Source: Lysinibacillus_B sp031181585
GTDB taxonomy: Bacteria > Bacillota > Bacilli > Bacillales_A > Planococcaceae
Reading direction: 5' to 3'
DNA length: 64,000 nt
Assembly (NCBI RefSeq): GCF_047301505.1
Contig: NZ_CP154840.1
Coordinates: forward strand, 4,216,001-4,280,000
Shown: positions 35,333-43,975 of the stretch, piece by piece
Layout: each line of letters starts with the position of its first letter
Position numbering within the stretch: position 1 is the first letter of the stretch
The notes under the pieces: model-generated
What the model was told of the DNA's origin: nothing
Seen by the model: the letters and a program-made list of their open reading frames with translations, nothing else
Database searches by the model: none
Position numbers and translations under genes: made by a program

Positions 35333-36001
35333 TTAAAAAGTATTGGCAAGCTGTGCTGGCGCATCATCAAATGGATACTGTGCGATAAAGTCCGCTTGAA
35401 GCGCAAGCCTTTTTGTACCATTACTAGCACAAGTAATGAGTGTTAGAACAGTTTTATTCGGAATGTCATCGATTATATAGACATCCGTTGCAGCAATGAT
35501 AGTTTTTGCTGTTAATTTGTATTCATAAATAGTTGTGATATCTGTTATATAAATCGTGTCACCGATCTTTGTATCATACAGCGGGCTAAACAAAATATCT
35601 TTTCCCTCAAAATAATGACCAGCTAGGGCATAGTTTCCTTGCCCCATTTTTTGTGTTGGTTTCATCGTACCTGCTCCAGCTGCAAGAGCAGCATCTCCGA
35701 CTCCTTTGACGATAGGCAGCTGCATATTTACACTAGGGACAGCAATGCTGCCAATGACAGGTATTTTATCTGTCACGGTTTGTGCTTTTAATACTTCTGC
35801 AATGGAAAGAGACTGTACAGCATCAAACTCAAAGTCTGCATCAGCTTGATTGTTCTTTTCGATATCTTCTGCGCTGTATTCAGTAGTGTTTAACTTGTTA
35901 CTTAAATGAGCAATGATTGCATTTTGAATAGGGTTAACAAAAATAAGTAAAAGGCCAATAACAAGTACACAAATGATTAAAGCTAGTCTAAATTTATTCA
36001 T
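35333..36001 (-). CDS. Sortase (class A-like)
   Basis: A membrane-anchored transpeptidase of about 222 residues that cleaves LPxT-type signals and links proteins to cell wall. It has one N-terminal membrane segment (about 5-24), then the catalytic domain from about 75. Catalytic His is in LAGHY, Cys in TLITC and Arg in KRLALQ. The Leu-Pro-Ile and GAGT-M segments before the His are class A-like. It is convergent with the adhesin gene, its likely substrate. I prefer the ATG at 36001, preceded at 11-13 bases by AGGATGTGAT, which resembles the anti-Shine-Dalgarno; a GTG at 36013 would add four residues. Class is from motif memory. Confidence 0.87.
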   Translation of the reverse strand: MNKFRLALIICVLVIGLLLIFVNPIQNAIIAHLSNKLNTTEYSAEDIEKNNQADADFEFDAVQSLSIAEVLKAQTVTDKIPVIGSIAVPSVNMQLPIVKGVGDAALAAGAGTMKPTQKMGQGNYALAGHYFEGKDILFSPLYDTKIGDTIYITDITTIYEYKLTAKTIIAATDVYIIDDIPNKTVLTLITCASNGTKRLALQADFIAQYPFDDAPAQLANTF

Positions 36002-36013
36002 TCCATTTATCAC

Positions 36014-36566
36014 ATCCTAGTAGTGAAATTAGATTCTCTATTAAATCTGATGATACATTCCGACCAATCGCTATAACGGAGAAGCAATGACTCCCCCTTG
36101 CCATCGTTTAATTGGCTCTACCACAACTCTAAACGTTCCCCTGTCCATCCTAATCAATAAAAAATATCCTCTACATCTATTCGTACTTTCCTTCATCCCC
36201 CATTCGCTTTTCCAGCTTGTACAGCCCTTCTTGGAATATCGATCAGGCTAATACTTACTTCTCTCATTCGGTTTATTGAATGAGTAAGATTAAATCTTTC
36301 AATAGTCTTGTTCCTGCATAAAGGAGAAGCTTATTTATCTGAATATGCTTAATTTAATAATACAGAAATAAAGAATGATACGGAATAAGAGCAGCTTTTG
36401 TTTTTATTATGCTTTTAAAAGAAAATACTTATCAATCGAATTATATTATAATAAGGTATAAACAGTTATAAATGATATGATCCTATAATGTGTATAGGTA
36501 AGACTATGCTTATTTATCTTCTGAACCTACTAGCAGGATGTTATATTTTTTAAAAGGATGGTATTT
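36014..36566. other. Intergenic region between the sortase and the ABC ATPase
   Basis: On the minus strand about 36020-36267 shows coding-like fragments in all three frames, including an ATG-initiated 24-codon frame at 36193-36267, which suggests a decayed gene upstream of the sortase. CTCATTC/GAATGAG forms a hairpin near 36263-36285. A 17-bp palindrome, CCTATA-n5-TATAGG, lies at 36482-36498, about 70 bases before the ATPase start. No complete gene is visible. Confidence 0.4.
36482..36498. promoter_or_regulatory. Palindromic operator candidate before the ABC ATPase
   Basis: CCTATAATGTGTATAGG has perfect 6-bp arms around a 5-base centre. It lies in the presumed promoter region of the ATPase gene. 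No regulator can be named. Confidence 0.35.
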
Positions 36567-37676
36567 ATGGCTGAATTAAGACTACAAAATATTTATAAAA
36601 CCTACAATAAAGATATACAAGCAGTAAAAGATTTCAATCTTGATGTTAAAGATAAAGAATTTCTTGTTTTGGTTGGGCCTTCAGGTTGCGGTAAATCTAC
36701 GCTTTTACGTCTAGTAGCCGGCCTAGAGACTCCCTCACAGGGCCTTATTGTAATGGATGGAAAACGCATGAACGAAGTTCCTTCAAAGGATCGCGATGTT
36801 GCTTTTGTCTTCCAAAACTACGCTCTTTACCCTCATATGGATGTGTACCATAACATGGCATTTGGATTAAAAAGCCGTAAATTCCCGAAGGACGAAATTG
36901 ATCGTCGTATAAAAGACACTGCACATATGCTGGATATTGAAAACTATCTAGATCGCAAACCCAAGTCGCTTTCAGGCGGGCAGCGCCAGCGTGTAGCATT
37001 AGGTCGTGCCATTGTTCGAGATGCAAAATTATTCTTAATGGATGAGCCGCTCTCCAACTTGGATACAAAGCTTCGTACTAAAATGCGTACTGAGATTATA
37101 AAACTTCATCAGCGTTTACAAACAACAACCATTTACGTGACCCATGACCAAACAGAAGCAATGACCATGGCAACGCGCTTAGTTGTTATGGACAACGGAA
37201 TCATCCAACAAGTCGGCGAGCCTAAAGAAGTATACGAAAAACCTGAAAATGTTTTTGTTGGGGGCTTTATCGGCTTACCTCCAATGAACTTTTTTTCGGG
37301 TACCCTTTTAGATGGGGAAATCCTTATTGGTCATATTTCAATTCCAATTCCAGAGAGAAAAATGACGTCTTTACGCAAGAAAGGATATTTAAATAAAGAA
37401 ATCATAATGGGTATCCGCCCGGAGAATTTTCACGATGCATCCGTTTTTCCTAAAACTTCTGCGGTAGATGCTGCTATCGATGTGAAAATAGAAGTAATTG
37501 AATTATTAGGTGCTGAAAATATTCTACACTCACAAATCGTCAATCAGCCGTTCACTGCTCGACTCGATACACAATCTGATGCTAAACAAGGACAATTTTT
37601 CAAACTCGCATTGGATATGAAGAAAGTGCATTTTTTTGATTGTAAGACGAAAAATCGTATTCACTTAGATGAATAA
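36567..37676 (+). CDS. ABC transporter ATP-binding protein, MsmX/UgpC (sugar importer) type
   Basis: A 369-residue ATPase with Walker A GPSGCGKST, a Q-loop with FQNYALYPHM, signature LSGGQRQRVALGRA, Walker B LFLMDEPLSNLD and switch His in VTHDQTEAM. The C-terminal 130 residues form an OB-type regulatory domain as in MalK/MsmX rather than the Mo-binding TOBE of ModC. MsmX-type ATPases serve several importers. Immediately downstream are a modA remnant, modB and modA with no modC, so this ATPase may power molybdate import (inference). The ATG at 36567 follows AAGGATGG at five bases; an ATG nine bases earlier would overlap that site. Confidence 0.88.
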   Translation: MAELRLQNIYKTYNKDIQAVKDFNLDVKDKEFLVLVGPSGCGKSTLLRLVAGLETPSQGLIVMDGKRMNEVPSKDRDVAFVFQNYALYPHMDVYHNMAFGLKSRKFPKDEIDRRIKDTAHMLDIENYLDRKPKSLSGGQRQRVALGRAIVRDAKLFLMDEPLSNLDTKLRTKMRTEIIKLHQRLQTTTIYVTHDQTEAMTMATRLVVMDNGIIQQVGEPKEVYEKPENVFVGGFIGLPPMNFFSGTLLDGEILIGHISIPIPERKMTSLRKKGYLNKEIIMGIRPENFHDASVFPKTSAVDAAIDVKIEVIELLGAENILHSQIVNQPFTARLDTQSDAKQGQFFKLALDMKKVHFFDCKTKNRIHLDE

Positions 37677-37811
37677 CAAGAAAATTTCACCGGTTTATAT
37701 TTTCCATGGGTGAATTCTTTAAAAGCATGACGACATTTATTCGTTTTCATAATGAATCATAATAAAATAAAAACGATGCTAAATAATGATTCCAATAGGT
37801 AGGATGGAAAC

Positions 37812-38025
37812 ATGAAAACACTTTAAATTCTTCATTGTTCTCTTATTTTTACTTAAGTTTGCGATAGCATGTTCCACTACCGGGAGTACAGTTTGCCTTT
37901 CAGACGAGAAGGAAACACAATTAGCATCCGAAAGCAGGGAAAATGTGGAATTAAACATTTCAGCAGCAAAAGAATTTTATAAGTATCGGCAAAGCGACGA
38001 TGTATTAAAGGATAAAGGTATTTGA
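37812..38025 (+). pseudogene. modA remnant (5' end of a molybdate-binding lipoprotein gene)
   Basis: An AGGATGG ribosome site precedes ATG AAA ACA at 37812, which is closed at once by TAA. One base out of frame the reading continues KFFIVLLFLLKFAIACS, a lipoprotein signal with lipobox Cys, then a Ser/Glu-rich linker and VELNISAAKE, matching the start of mature ModA (compare VKLTISAAAS in the intact gene at 38920). It then ends at TGA 38023-38025, so most of the gene is deleted. The stop overlaps the start region of modB, as in a normal modA-modB junction. I read it as a frameshifted and internally deleted first copy of modA. Confidence 0.7.
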
Positions 38026-38711
38026 GAAATATGGATTTACTGTTAAATAAAGATTTTATGCTAGAATTTATGAGCCCCATTTTGTTGTCATTAAAAATAG
38101 CTGCTATATCAGGTGTGATAGTGATTTTGACTGGAACATTGGTTGGGCGAATGTTTGCTAGAAAGTCTTTTAAAGGAAAGGCTGTTTTAGAAACCATTCT
38201 CATGCTTCCGCTAGTGCTCCCTCCTACAGTTATTGGGTTTTTTCTTATTATCATTTTTGGAAATAACAGTATGGTTGGACAGGCTATCGAATGGATTTTT
38301 AACCAACCCATTATATTTACTTGGTGGGCTGCTGTCATCGCTTCAACAGTTGTCGCATTTCCACTTATGTATCAGTCTGCAAAATCAGGATTTCAAGGAG
38401 TGGACCTTGACATTGAAGAGGCAGCCAGAGTAGATGGTGCAAGTGAATGGAGAGTCTTCTTATTTATTTCTATTCCTCTAGCTTCAAAGTCCCTTATTTC
38501 CGGAAGTATATTAAGCTTCGCCCGGGCGTTAGGGGAATTTGGTGCTACCTTAATGTTCGCAGGTAATATTCCTGGAGAAACACAGACTATCCCTACAGCC
38601 ATCTATATAGCTATGGATTCTGGTAATATGAAAATGGCATGGATGTGGGTTATTTCAATTGTGATTCTTTCCTTTTTAATGCTGCTTACTGTCCGGTCAA
38701 AACAAAACTAA
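38022..38711 (+). CDS. modB: Molybdate ABC transporter permease
   Basis: A 229-residue integral membrane protein with five to six membrane segments. The permease signature EAARVDGASEWRVFLFISIP (about 131-150), which contacts the ATPase, is present, and LSFARALGEFGATLMFAGNIPG is typical of ModB. Together with ModA it imports molybdate for molybdopterin synthesis by the genes downstream. The TTG at 38022 overlaps the stop of the modA remnant; an ATG at 38031 is an alternative, and neither has an ideal ribosome site. No canonical ModC ATPase follows; the upstream MsmX-like ATPase may substitute. Confidence 0.9.
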   Translation: MRNMDLLLNKDFMLEFMSPILLSLKIAAISGVIVILTGTLVGRMFARKSFKGKAVLETILMLPLVLPPTVIGFFLIIIFGNNSMVGQAIEWIFNQPIIFTWWAAVIASTVVAFPLMYQSAKSGFQGVDLDIEEAARVDGASEWRVFLFISIPLASKSLISGSILSFARALGEFGATLMFAGNIPGETQTIPTAIYIAMDSGNMKMAWMWVISIVILSFLMLLTVRSKQN

Positions 38712-38775
38712 TAGGATTGGGGAATTAAATTAGCACCCGGATCAGGGATATATAAATGATTAACCAATCAAAAAA

Positions 38776-38842
38776 GGGGCTGCCCCATAGCCCCCTCTAT
38801 TGAAACAGGTGCAGAAAGCGAATTGTTTTCTACACCTGTTTT
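38776..38842 (+). terminator. Two hairpins between modB and modA
   Basis: GGGGCT/AGCCCC (38776-38794) forms a short hairpin and a 15-bp stem (38803-38817 with 38827-38841, one mismatch) forms a second, ending TTTTAATTT. They separate modA from modB and would terminate or attenuate readthrough, so modA probably has its own promoter. Confidence 0.6.
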
Positions 38843-38919
38843 AATTTCAATTCCGCTTATAAATAATTATAATTAGTTACGTCTTGCTATAAGGAGTTAT
38901 AAAAAGGAGTTAAATCAAA

Positions 38920-39708
38920 TTGAAAAAATTTTATCGTTTGTTTGCTGCAGCTGTATTGCTTATCAGCATATTAGCGGGCTGTAGTAAACAAGAAAATGTT
39001 AACAGCGACAATGAACAAGTTAAATTAACGATTTCTGCAGCGGCTAGTTTACAAGGAGCCTTAGAAGAACTAAAAAAAACTTATGAAAAAGAGCATCCTG
39101 TCATTAAAATCAGGTACAATTTTGGTGGTTCAGGAACATTGCAGCAACAAATAGTAAAGGGAGCCCCTGTAGACCTTTTCCTTTCAGCATCGGATGAGGA
39201 ATTCGATATTTTAGTTGAAAAAGGGATAGTCGACCAAAAACACCAAACAAATCTTTTAACTAACGAATTAGTATTAATCGTTCCAAAAAGTAACAAGAAA
39301 AATATTCAATCCTTTGAAGACTTAACACAAGCAAGAAAGATTGCCCTAGGTACACCTGAAACGGTTCCCGCTGGTCAGTACGGCATGGAAACCTTGAAAA
39401 GTATGCAAATTTGGGAAGATATAAAATCGCAATTGGTGTATACAAAAGATGTACGTCAAGTGCTCACTTACACAGAAACTGAAAATGTTGATGCAGGGAT
39501 AGTCTATAAAACAGATGCCATTTCCTCCGATAAAGTCGAAGTTATTTCTACTGCAGCCGAGGATGCACATACCCCTATTACTTATCCTATGGGGATTATA
39601 ATGAATAGCAAGTCTGTAAAGGAAGCAGAGGAGTTTTATAATTTCTTGCAAAGTGATGAAGCAATGAAGATATTTACGGAGCATGGTTTTAAAGGAGCGG
39701 AAAAATAA
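38920..39708 (+). CDS. modA: Molybdate ABC transporter substrate-binding lipoprotein
   Basis: A 262-residue lipoprotein with lipobox L-A-G-C (Cys21), then the ModA start LTISAAASLQGALEELKKTYE. The later landmarks SGTLQQQI-KGAPVDLFLSAS, the G-T-P-E-T-V-P-A-G-Q-Y element and DAGIVYKTDA form the oxyanion site. It binds molybdate (or tungstate) outside the membrane for ModB. The TTG start follows AAGGAG at ten bases. In most genomes modA precedes modB; here the intact copy lies downstream of modB behind hairpins, while a decayed copy sits in the usual place. Confidence 0.9.
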   Translation: MKKFYRLFAAAVLLISILAGCSKQENVNSDNEQVKLTISAAASLQGALEELKKTYEKEHPVIKIRYNFGGSGTLQQQIVKGAPVDLFLSASDEEFDILVEKGIVDQKHQTNLLTNELVLIVPKSNKKNIQSFEDLTQARKIALGTPETVPAGQYGMETLKSMQIWEDIKSQLVYTKDVRQVLTYTETENVDAGIVYKTDAISSDKVEVISTAAEDAHTPITYPMGIIMNSKSVKEAEEFYNFLQSDEAMKIFTEHGFKGAEK

Positions 39709-39801
39709 ATGGGGACTGATTCTGTTCAGACTGCACGGACGCCCGCTTACAAATAGGCAAGCTTACTAGAAGTTACCTCCCTCCTAAAGGCATAATCAAA
39801 T

Positions 39802-39849
39802 AAAAAGATGTAGTTGGTTCAGACTGGCCTGTACCAACTACATCTTTTT
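39802..39849. terminator. Bidirectional terminator between modA and moaD
   Basis: A 17-bp perfect stem AAAAAGATGTAGTTGGT/ACCAACTACATCTTTTT with T-runs on both strands. It separates the convergent modA and moaD transcripts. Confidence 0.9.
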
Positions 39850-39850
39850 T

Positions 39851-40084
39851 TCATCCTCCACTAATAGGTGGAATAAAGGCAAGTGTATCTCCATCTCTTA
39901 CGATCATATCATCTGTTGCAAATTCTTCATTTACAGCAGTCATCATTTTTTGTAAAGAAAGCTGGGGATATTGCTTTTCCATCCAATCTTTAATTTGAAC
40001 AACACTGTAACCTGACAGCTCTACGCTTAATTCTGATTCACCGATTGCTTCTTGCAGGTGAGCAAATAATAATATCCTAATCAT
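39851..40084 (-). CDS. moaD: Molybdopterin synthase sulfur carrier subunit
   Basis: A 77-residue ubiquitin-like protein ending in Gly-Gly, the thiocarboxylated tail that delivers sulfur to precursor Z. The ATG at 40084 overlaps the TGA of moaE (ATGA) and has AAAGGAG upstream. A longer frame upstream is overlap with moaE. It works with MoaE and is activated by the MoeB-like adenylyltransferase encoded four genes upstream. Confidence 0.92.
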   Translation of the reverse strand: MIRILLFAHLQEAIGESELSVELSGYSVVQIKDWMEKQYPQLSLQKMMTAVNEEFATDDMIVRDGDTLAFIPPISGG

Positions 40085-40557
40085 GAAAGTTCTCCTTTCT
40101 TGATGGGTGGAGTTCCTTTTGGATAGGGGACATTTTCTAACTGGTCGCCAATCCATTCAGTACCATCTTCCCAAAATTCTTTTTTCCAGATCGGAACAAT
40201 TTGTTTAATACGATCAATAGCATATTCATTAGCCATGTAAGCAACTTTACGATGAGGTGATGATACCGCAATTGCAACGGCAACATCCGAAATTTTCAAA
40301 TGACCAACACGATGCGTTATGGCCACTTTAACTTCCGGCCAGCGCTCTTGTATCTCTTTAGAAATTTGTTCAAACATTTTAATTGCCATATCGGGATAGG
40401 CTTGATATTCCAAATGCAGTGTTTTTTTACCTTTAGTAAATTCACGTACTGTTCCGATAAAAACAGTAATAGCACCAGCGTTTCGGCTCTCTACTTTTCG
40501 CCTTACTTCCTCTATGTCAATTGGTTTATCCACGATTTCAAAAAGCGATGCATTCAT
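40081..40557 (-). CDS. moaE: Molybdopterin synthase catalytic subunit
   Basis: A 158-residue MoaE with the family segments GAITVFIGTVRE, L-E-Y-Q-A-Y and a C-terminal P-I-W-K-K-E-F-W-E-D-G-T-E-W, which includes the conserved Lys of the active site. It builds the dithiolene of molybdopterin together with MoaD. The start overlaps the mobB stop (ATGA) and the stop overlaps the moaD start, so the three are translationally coupled. Confidence 0.93.
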   Translation of the reverse strand: MNASLFEIVDKPIDIEEVRRKVESRNAGAITVFIGTVREFTKGKKTLHLEYQAYPDMAIKMFEQISKEIQERWPEVKVAITHRVGHLKISDVAVAIAVSSPHRKVAYMANEYAIDRIKQIVPIWKKEFWEDGTEWIGDQLENVPYPKGTPPIKKGELS

Positions 40558-41078
40558 AATTTTTCCCTCATTTCTGTCATTAAAAATTCCCTATACTTTG
40601 TCTGCTCATCGATTGAAAAAGCCGGATATTCTAATGGCTTTTCTAATGTATAGGTTGGCCAATAGATTACACAGATGATATTGGACACTTTTTGAAGCAA
40701 AGCCTGATCTTCTGGTGTCCGCAAAAGGACCACCTTCGAATAGCTTTCGTTCTTATATCCTTCAATCAAGACAATATCCATTTTAAAAGAAGCGTAAATA
40801 GCTAGAATCTCATCAAGCTGCCAGCTGCTTTGATGAATACTCATACGTAAAGTACCTTCTCCTTCAACTGCTGTCACACTTGCCCCAGCCTGCTCATGAC
40901 GAAAGCTGTCTTTTGAATTGTCTCCCATAGGGATACCGCCATGCCCATGATGCTTGATCGTTCCTACACGTAAACCTTCAACAGTGGCCTGTGTAATAAG
41001 TTGTTCCATTAACGTTGTCTTTCCACTATTTTGATAGCCTACTATTTGTAGGATTTTGCGATGTTGTCCCAAGGCCAC
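40554..41078 (-). CDS. mobB: Molybdopterin-guanine dinucleotide biosynthesis adaptor protein
   Basis: A 174-residue GTP-binding protein with P-loop G-Y-Q-N-S-G-K-T-T (14-22) and the later T-I-K-H-H-G-H-G and V-L-I-E-G-Y-K motifs of MobB. It assists MobA in forming MGD for bis-MGD enzymes such as formate dehydrogenase. Its GTG start lies 37 bases inside moeA and has AAGGAAG at five bases, indicating tight coupling. Confidence 0.92.
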   Translation of the reverse strand: MALGQHRKILQIVGYQNSGKTTLMEQLITQATVEGLRVGTIKHHGHGGIPMGDNSKDSFRHEQAGASVTAVEGEGTLRMSIHQSSWQLDEILAIYASFKMDIVLIEGYKNESYSKVVLLRTPEDQALLQKVSNIICVIYWPTYTLEKPLEYPAFSIDEQTKYREFLMTEMREKL

Positions 41079-42331
41079 TCACTTCCTTGTAAATCTTCTA
41101 ACAATAAGACAGCTACTTGCATTCCTTTTTCGTATCCGCGTGATCCTCCAGGCAAAACAATAAAAGCATTGGCTTTTGCTAAGGAAGACACTGCACTGGA
41201 TTTATCAAAACCAGAAGGAACTGCAACTAATTGGCCATTTTCATATAAAGCAAGAGCACGTACGAAGCGGGTAAACGGATTTGCCTTTTTAAAATCGGCT
41301 CCTAAAACAGCCAGCTCTCTTCGAAGGTGTGGCTGCTTATTACCAAATGCCGTTTGAATAATAGGTCGAACAAATAGTTCAAAACCAACGTAACAAGCCG
41401 ATGGGTTGCCTGAAAGCCCAAATAATAATTGACCGTCCCTGGCCGCAACAGTTGTTACACTCCCTGGCCGCATTGCTACCTTATTAAACAATACTTTTGC
41501 ATCAATGGCTTCATAAATAGCTGGTAAGTAATCATAATCACCTACGGAAACGCCTCCTGTGGTAATCAATATATCTACTTCCTGTAAGGCTTTTTTGACC
41601 ACATCAATACATACATTCATGTCATCACTAAATTTACCGTAGTATTTGACGGTTGCCCCTGCACGTTCAATTTGTGACATGATCATATATGCATTACTAT
41701 TGCGAATTTTGCCGGGCTGTAAAGGTTCGCCCGGCTCCAGCAATTCACTGCCTGTTGCAATGACACCTACAATTGTTTTTCTAAAAACAGGAACTTGATC
41801 ATAGCCAAAAGTAGCAAGTAAAGCGACAACACCCGGATTAATATACTGCCCTTTTTCCAAAAGGATTGTCCCTTTTTGAACGTCTTCCCCCTTGTATGAA
41901 ATATTAGTCCCTGCTTCAAACGCCCGTTTAATGGACATATACATTTGATTATTTTCTTCAAACGTGTGGGTCAATTCCAGCATGACAACTGCATCACATC
42001 CTTTTGGAATCGGTGCGCCTGTCATAATCCGCACTGCTTGTCGATAACCTACTTCTTCTTCAAATATATAGCCCGCACCAATTTCTCCTACGACTTTAAA
42101 GGTTACCGGATTTTCTGATCGTGCCTCCTGACTATCAATTGAGCGAATGGCATATCCATCATAAGGTGAGCGATTAAAAGCTGGTACATCGTAATCTGCT
42201 GCCACATCTTCTGCAAGAACACGCCCATGTGCTTGCAGCAACGATACGAACTCTCTTTTTTCTTGGAATGCAAATTCCATAACACGTTGAACAGCTTCCC
42301 CTACTGCTATTGGTTTTCTTTTTTCTAACAT
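41042..42331 (-). CDS. moeA: Molybdopterin molybdenumtransferase
   Basis: A 429-residue MoeA that inserts molybdate into adenylylated molybdopterin. Typical segments are the N-terminal AEDVAADYDVPAFNRSPYDGYAIRS split around 55-75, TGAPIPKGCDAVVMLE, the MoCF-like TGSELLEPGE-P-L, TTGGVSVGDYDY and LSGNPSACYVGFE. The length is usual. It follows the MoeB-like gene after 13 bases and overlaps mobB by 37 bases. Confidence 0.93.
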   Translation of the reverse strand: MLEKRKPIAVGEAVQRVMEFAFQEKREFVSLLQAHGRVLAEDVAADYDVPAFNRSPYDGYAIRSIDSQEARSENPVTFKVVGEIGAGYIFEEEVGYRQAVRIMTGAPIPKGCDAVVMLELTHTFEENNQMYMSIKRAFEAGTNISYKGEDVQKGTILLEKGQYINPGVVALLATFGYDQVPVFRKTIVGVIATGSELLEPGEPLQPGKIRNSNAYMIMSQIERAGATVKYYGKFSDDMNVCIDVVKKALQEVDILITTGGVSVGDYDYLPAIYEAIDAKVLFNKVAMRPGSVTTVAARDGQLLFGLSGNPSACYVGFELFVRPIIQTAFGNKQPHLRRELAVLGADFKKANPFTRFVRALALYENGQLVAVPSGFDKSSAVSSLAKANAFIVLPGGSRGYEKGMQVAVLLLEDLQGSEWPWDNIAKSYK

Positions 42332-42344
42332 CTGGAGCCCCCCT

Positions 42345-43361
42345 TTACCCTAATAACCGATAATAAATACTTTTAGCTTCTTGTATATCCTGTATACCAT
42401 GGATCAATACACGTCCATCTTGGAAAATCACCAATCGATAATCCGATGCTTGGCAGGATAGTAAATAAGGATTTTTTTGAATATCACCATAAGGACGAAG
42501 CTGAACAGCGAGCTGATTTAAATCATAGTGAATCGGTTTAGGCGGACGAATTTGTACAGCATCACGACCACATAGTATCTCCAATTTTGTTTGATTTTCA
42601 TAGGATAAATATGGATATGTGGGATTTTTACCACATGATGGACAATCATCTTTGCGTATTTTATCTACATTTATTTCATAGTGCTGATTTTGCCAAACAT
42701 CAAAGGTTAAGTATGATTTCCGTCTGGCTTTTTCATCGCCTGCTAGAAGCTTCAATGCCTCAGCGGCTTGATAGGCTGCCACGATTTGGACAGTTGGACT
42801 TATAATTCCCACTGTATCACAAGTCATCCCTGTATTAGGCACCGCTTTCAGCAGACAATGCAAACAAGGTGTTTTGCCCGGCACAATCGTATAAGTAGCA
42901 CCATAACTGCCAACACAAGATCCATAAATCCATGGAATTTGATACTTTTGCGCAAGATCATTCATCATAAAGCGAACATCAAAGTTATCAGTTGCGTCTA
43001 TCATGAGATCTACATCTTCAAGGAGTCCGAGTAACCTATCTGTACAAGCATCAAGAATCAATGCATTAATTTCCACTTCAGAGTTAATACTTTGGAGTCT
43101 CTTTTTTGCAGCAATTACTTTCGGTACTTTTTCCTGTGCATCTTGTTCAGTATACAGTTGCTGTCTTTGTAAGTTACTCCACTCTACATAATCGCGGTCA
43201 ATCATCGTCAATCTGCCGATACCTGCTCTTACAAGAGCTTCTGCGTTAGCACTGCCCAACGCCCCGACACCTATGAGAAGGACATGCTTTTGTTTTAGCA
43301 GCTGCTGCCCTTTTTCTCCAATTGGATTGAATAATTGCTGTCTAGAATATCTATTATGCAT
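42345..43361 (-). CDS. moeB: MoeB/ThiF-type adenylyltransferase
   Basis: A 338-residue E1-like enzyme that adenylates the Gly-Gly tail of MoaD (or ThiS) before sulfuration. The Rossmann motif GVGALGSANAEALVRAGIG lies at 31-49, then the D-R-D-Y-V-E-W-S-N-L-Q-R-Q ATP-binding segment, and zinc Cys pairs occur as C-L-H-C and C-P-S-C. The C-terminal 80 residues are a degenerate extension in place of a rhodanese domain. It heads the minus-strand operon, divergent from moaB, with GAAAGG before the ATG. The ThiF alternative cannot be excluded, but the context favours MoeB. Confidence 0.85.
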   Translation of the reverse strand: MHNRYSRQQLFNPIGEKGQQLLKQKHVLLIGVGALGSANAEALVRAGIGRLTMIDRDYVEWSNLQRQQLYTEQDAQEKVPKVIAAKKRLQSINSEVEINALILDACTDRLLGLLEDVDLMIDATDNFDVRFMMNDLAQKYQIPWIYGSCVGSYGATYTIVPGKTPCLHCLLKAVPNTGMTCDTVGIISPTVQIVAAYQAAEALKLLAGDEKARRKSYLTFDVWQNQHYEINVDKIRKDDCPSCGKNPTYPYLSYENQTKLEILCGRDAVQIRPPKPIHYDLNQLAVQLRPYGDIQKNPYLLSCQASDYRLVIFQDGRVLIHGIQDIQEAKSIYYRLLG

Positions 43362-43480
43362 AATTTTTTTGCCTTTCTTTCTATGAATTTCAGTTTGACC
43401 TTTTCATATATAGCATTATAATAAAAGCAATGTTTTTCATTAAAAAACGGATTCAACTCTAGTAAAGGAGGTCCTTTATC

Positions 43481-43975
43481 TTGCACCCTACACATCATCA
43501 ACTTCCTATAAGAGCCGCCATTTTAACAGTGACTGACACACGCACAAAGGCGGATGATTTTGGTGGGCAACAAATTCAATCATTTCTCCAAAAGGCCTCA
43601 TTTGAAGTAATAGACTACCAAATTTCAAAAGATGAGCCTGTTGAGATAGCAAAGCATGTAAAAGAATGGTGTGAGAATCAAACCATCAATACGATCATTG
43701 TCACTGGTGGTACAGGGTTTACACCAAGAGATCAAACCTACGATACCATTGCCCCTCTTTTTGAAAAAGAAATGACGGGTTTTGGGGAATTGTTTCGGTC
43801 ATTAAGCTATGAAGAAATCGGCCCAAAAGCTATGTTTAGTCGTGCCACAGCAGGCAGCCGCGATAAAACCGCCATCTATGTGCTGCCAGGTTCCGTTAAC
43901 GCAGTGACACTTGCTATGACAAAGTTAATTCTTCCTACTGTTCAACATTTTGTCGGTGAGCTGAACCGCATATGA
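43481..43975 (+). CDS. moaB: Molybdenum cofactor biosynthesis protein B
   Basis: A 164-residue MogA/MoaB-fold protein that adenylylates molybdopterin. The T-V-T-D-T-R-T and V-T-G-G-T-G-F-T-P-R-D-Q-T substrate loops, and the SRATAGSRD stretch are conserved. The TTG start follows AAAGGAGG at nine bases. It heads the plus-strand cofactor operon moaB-mobA-moaC and is divergent from moeB. Confidence 0.92.
   Translation: MHPTHHQLPIRAAILTVTDTRTKADDFGGQQIQSFLQKASFEVIDYQISKDEPVEIAKHVKEWCENQTINTIIVTGGTGFTPRDQTYDTIAPLFEKEMTGFGELFRSLSYEEIGPKAMFSRATAGSRDKTAIYVLPGSVNAVTLAMTKLILPTVQHFVGELNRI

Noticed and set aside
37877..38338. 153-codon minus-strand frame across the modA remnant and modB
   Set aside because: Antisense shadow of modB, which has clear permease motifs; no ribosome site or family match.
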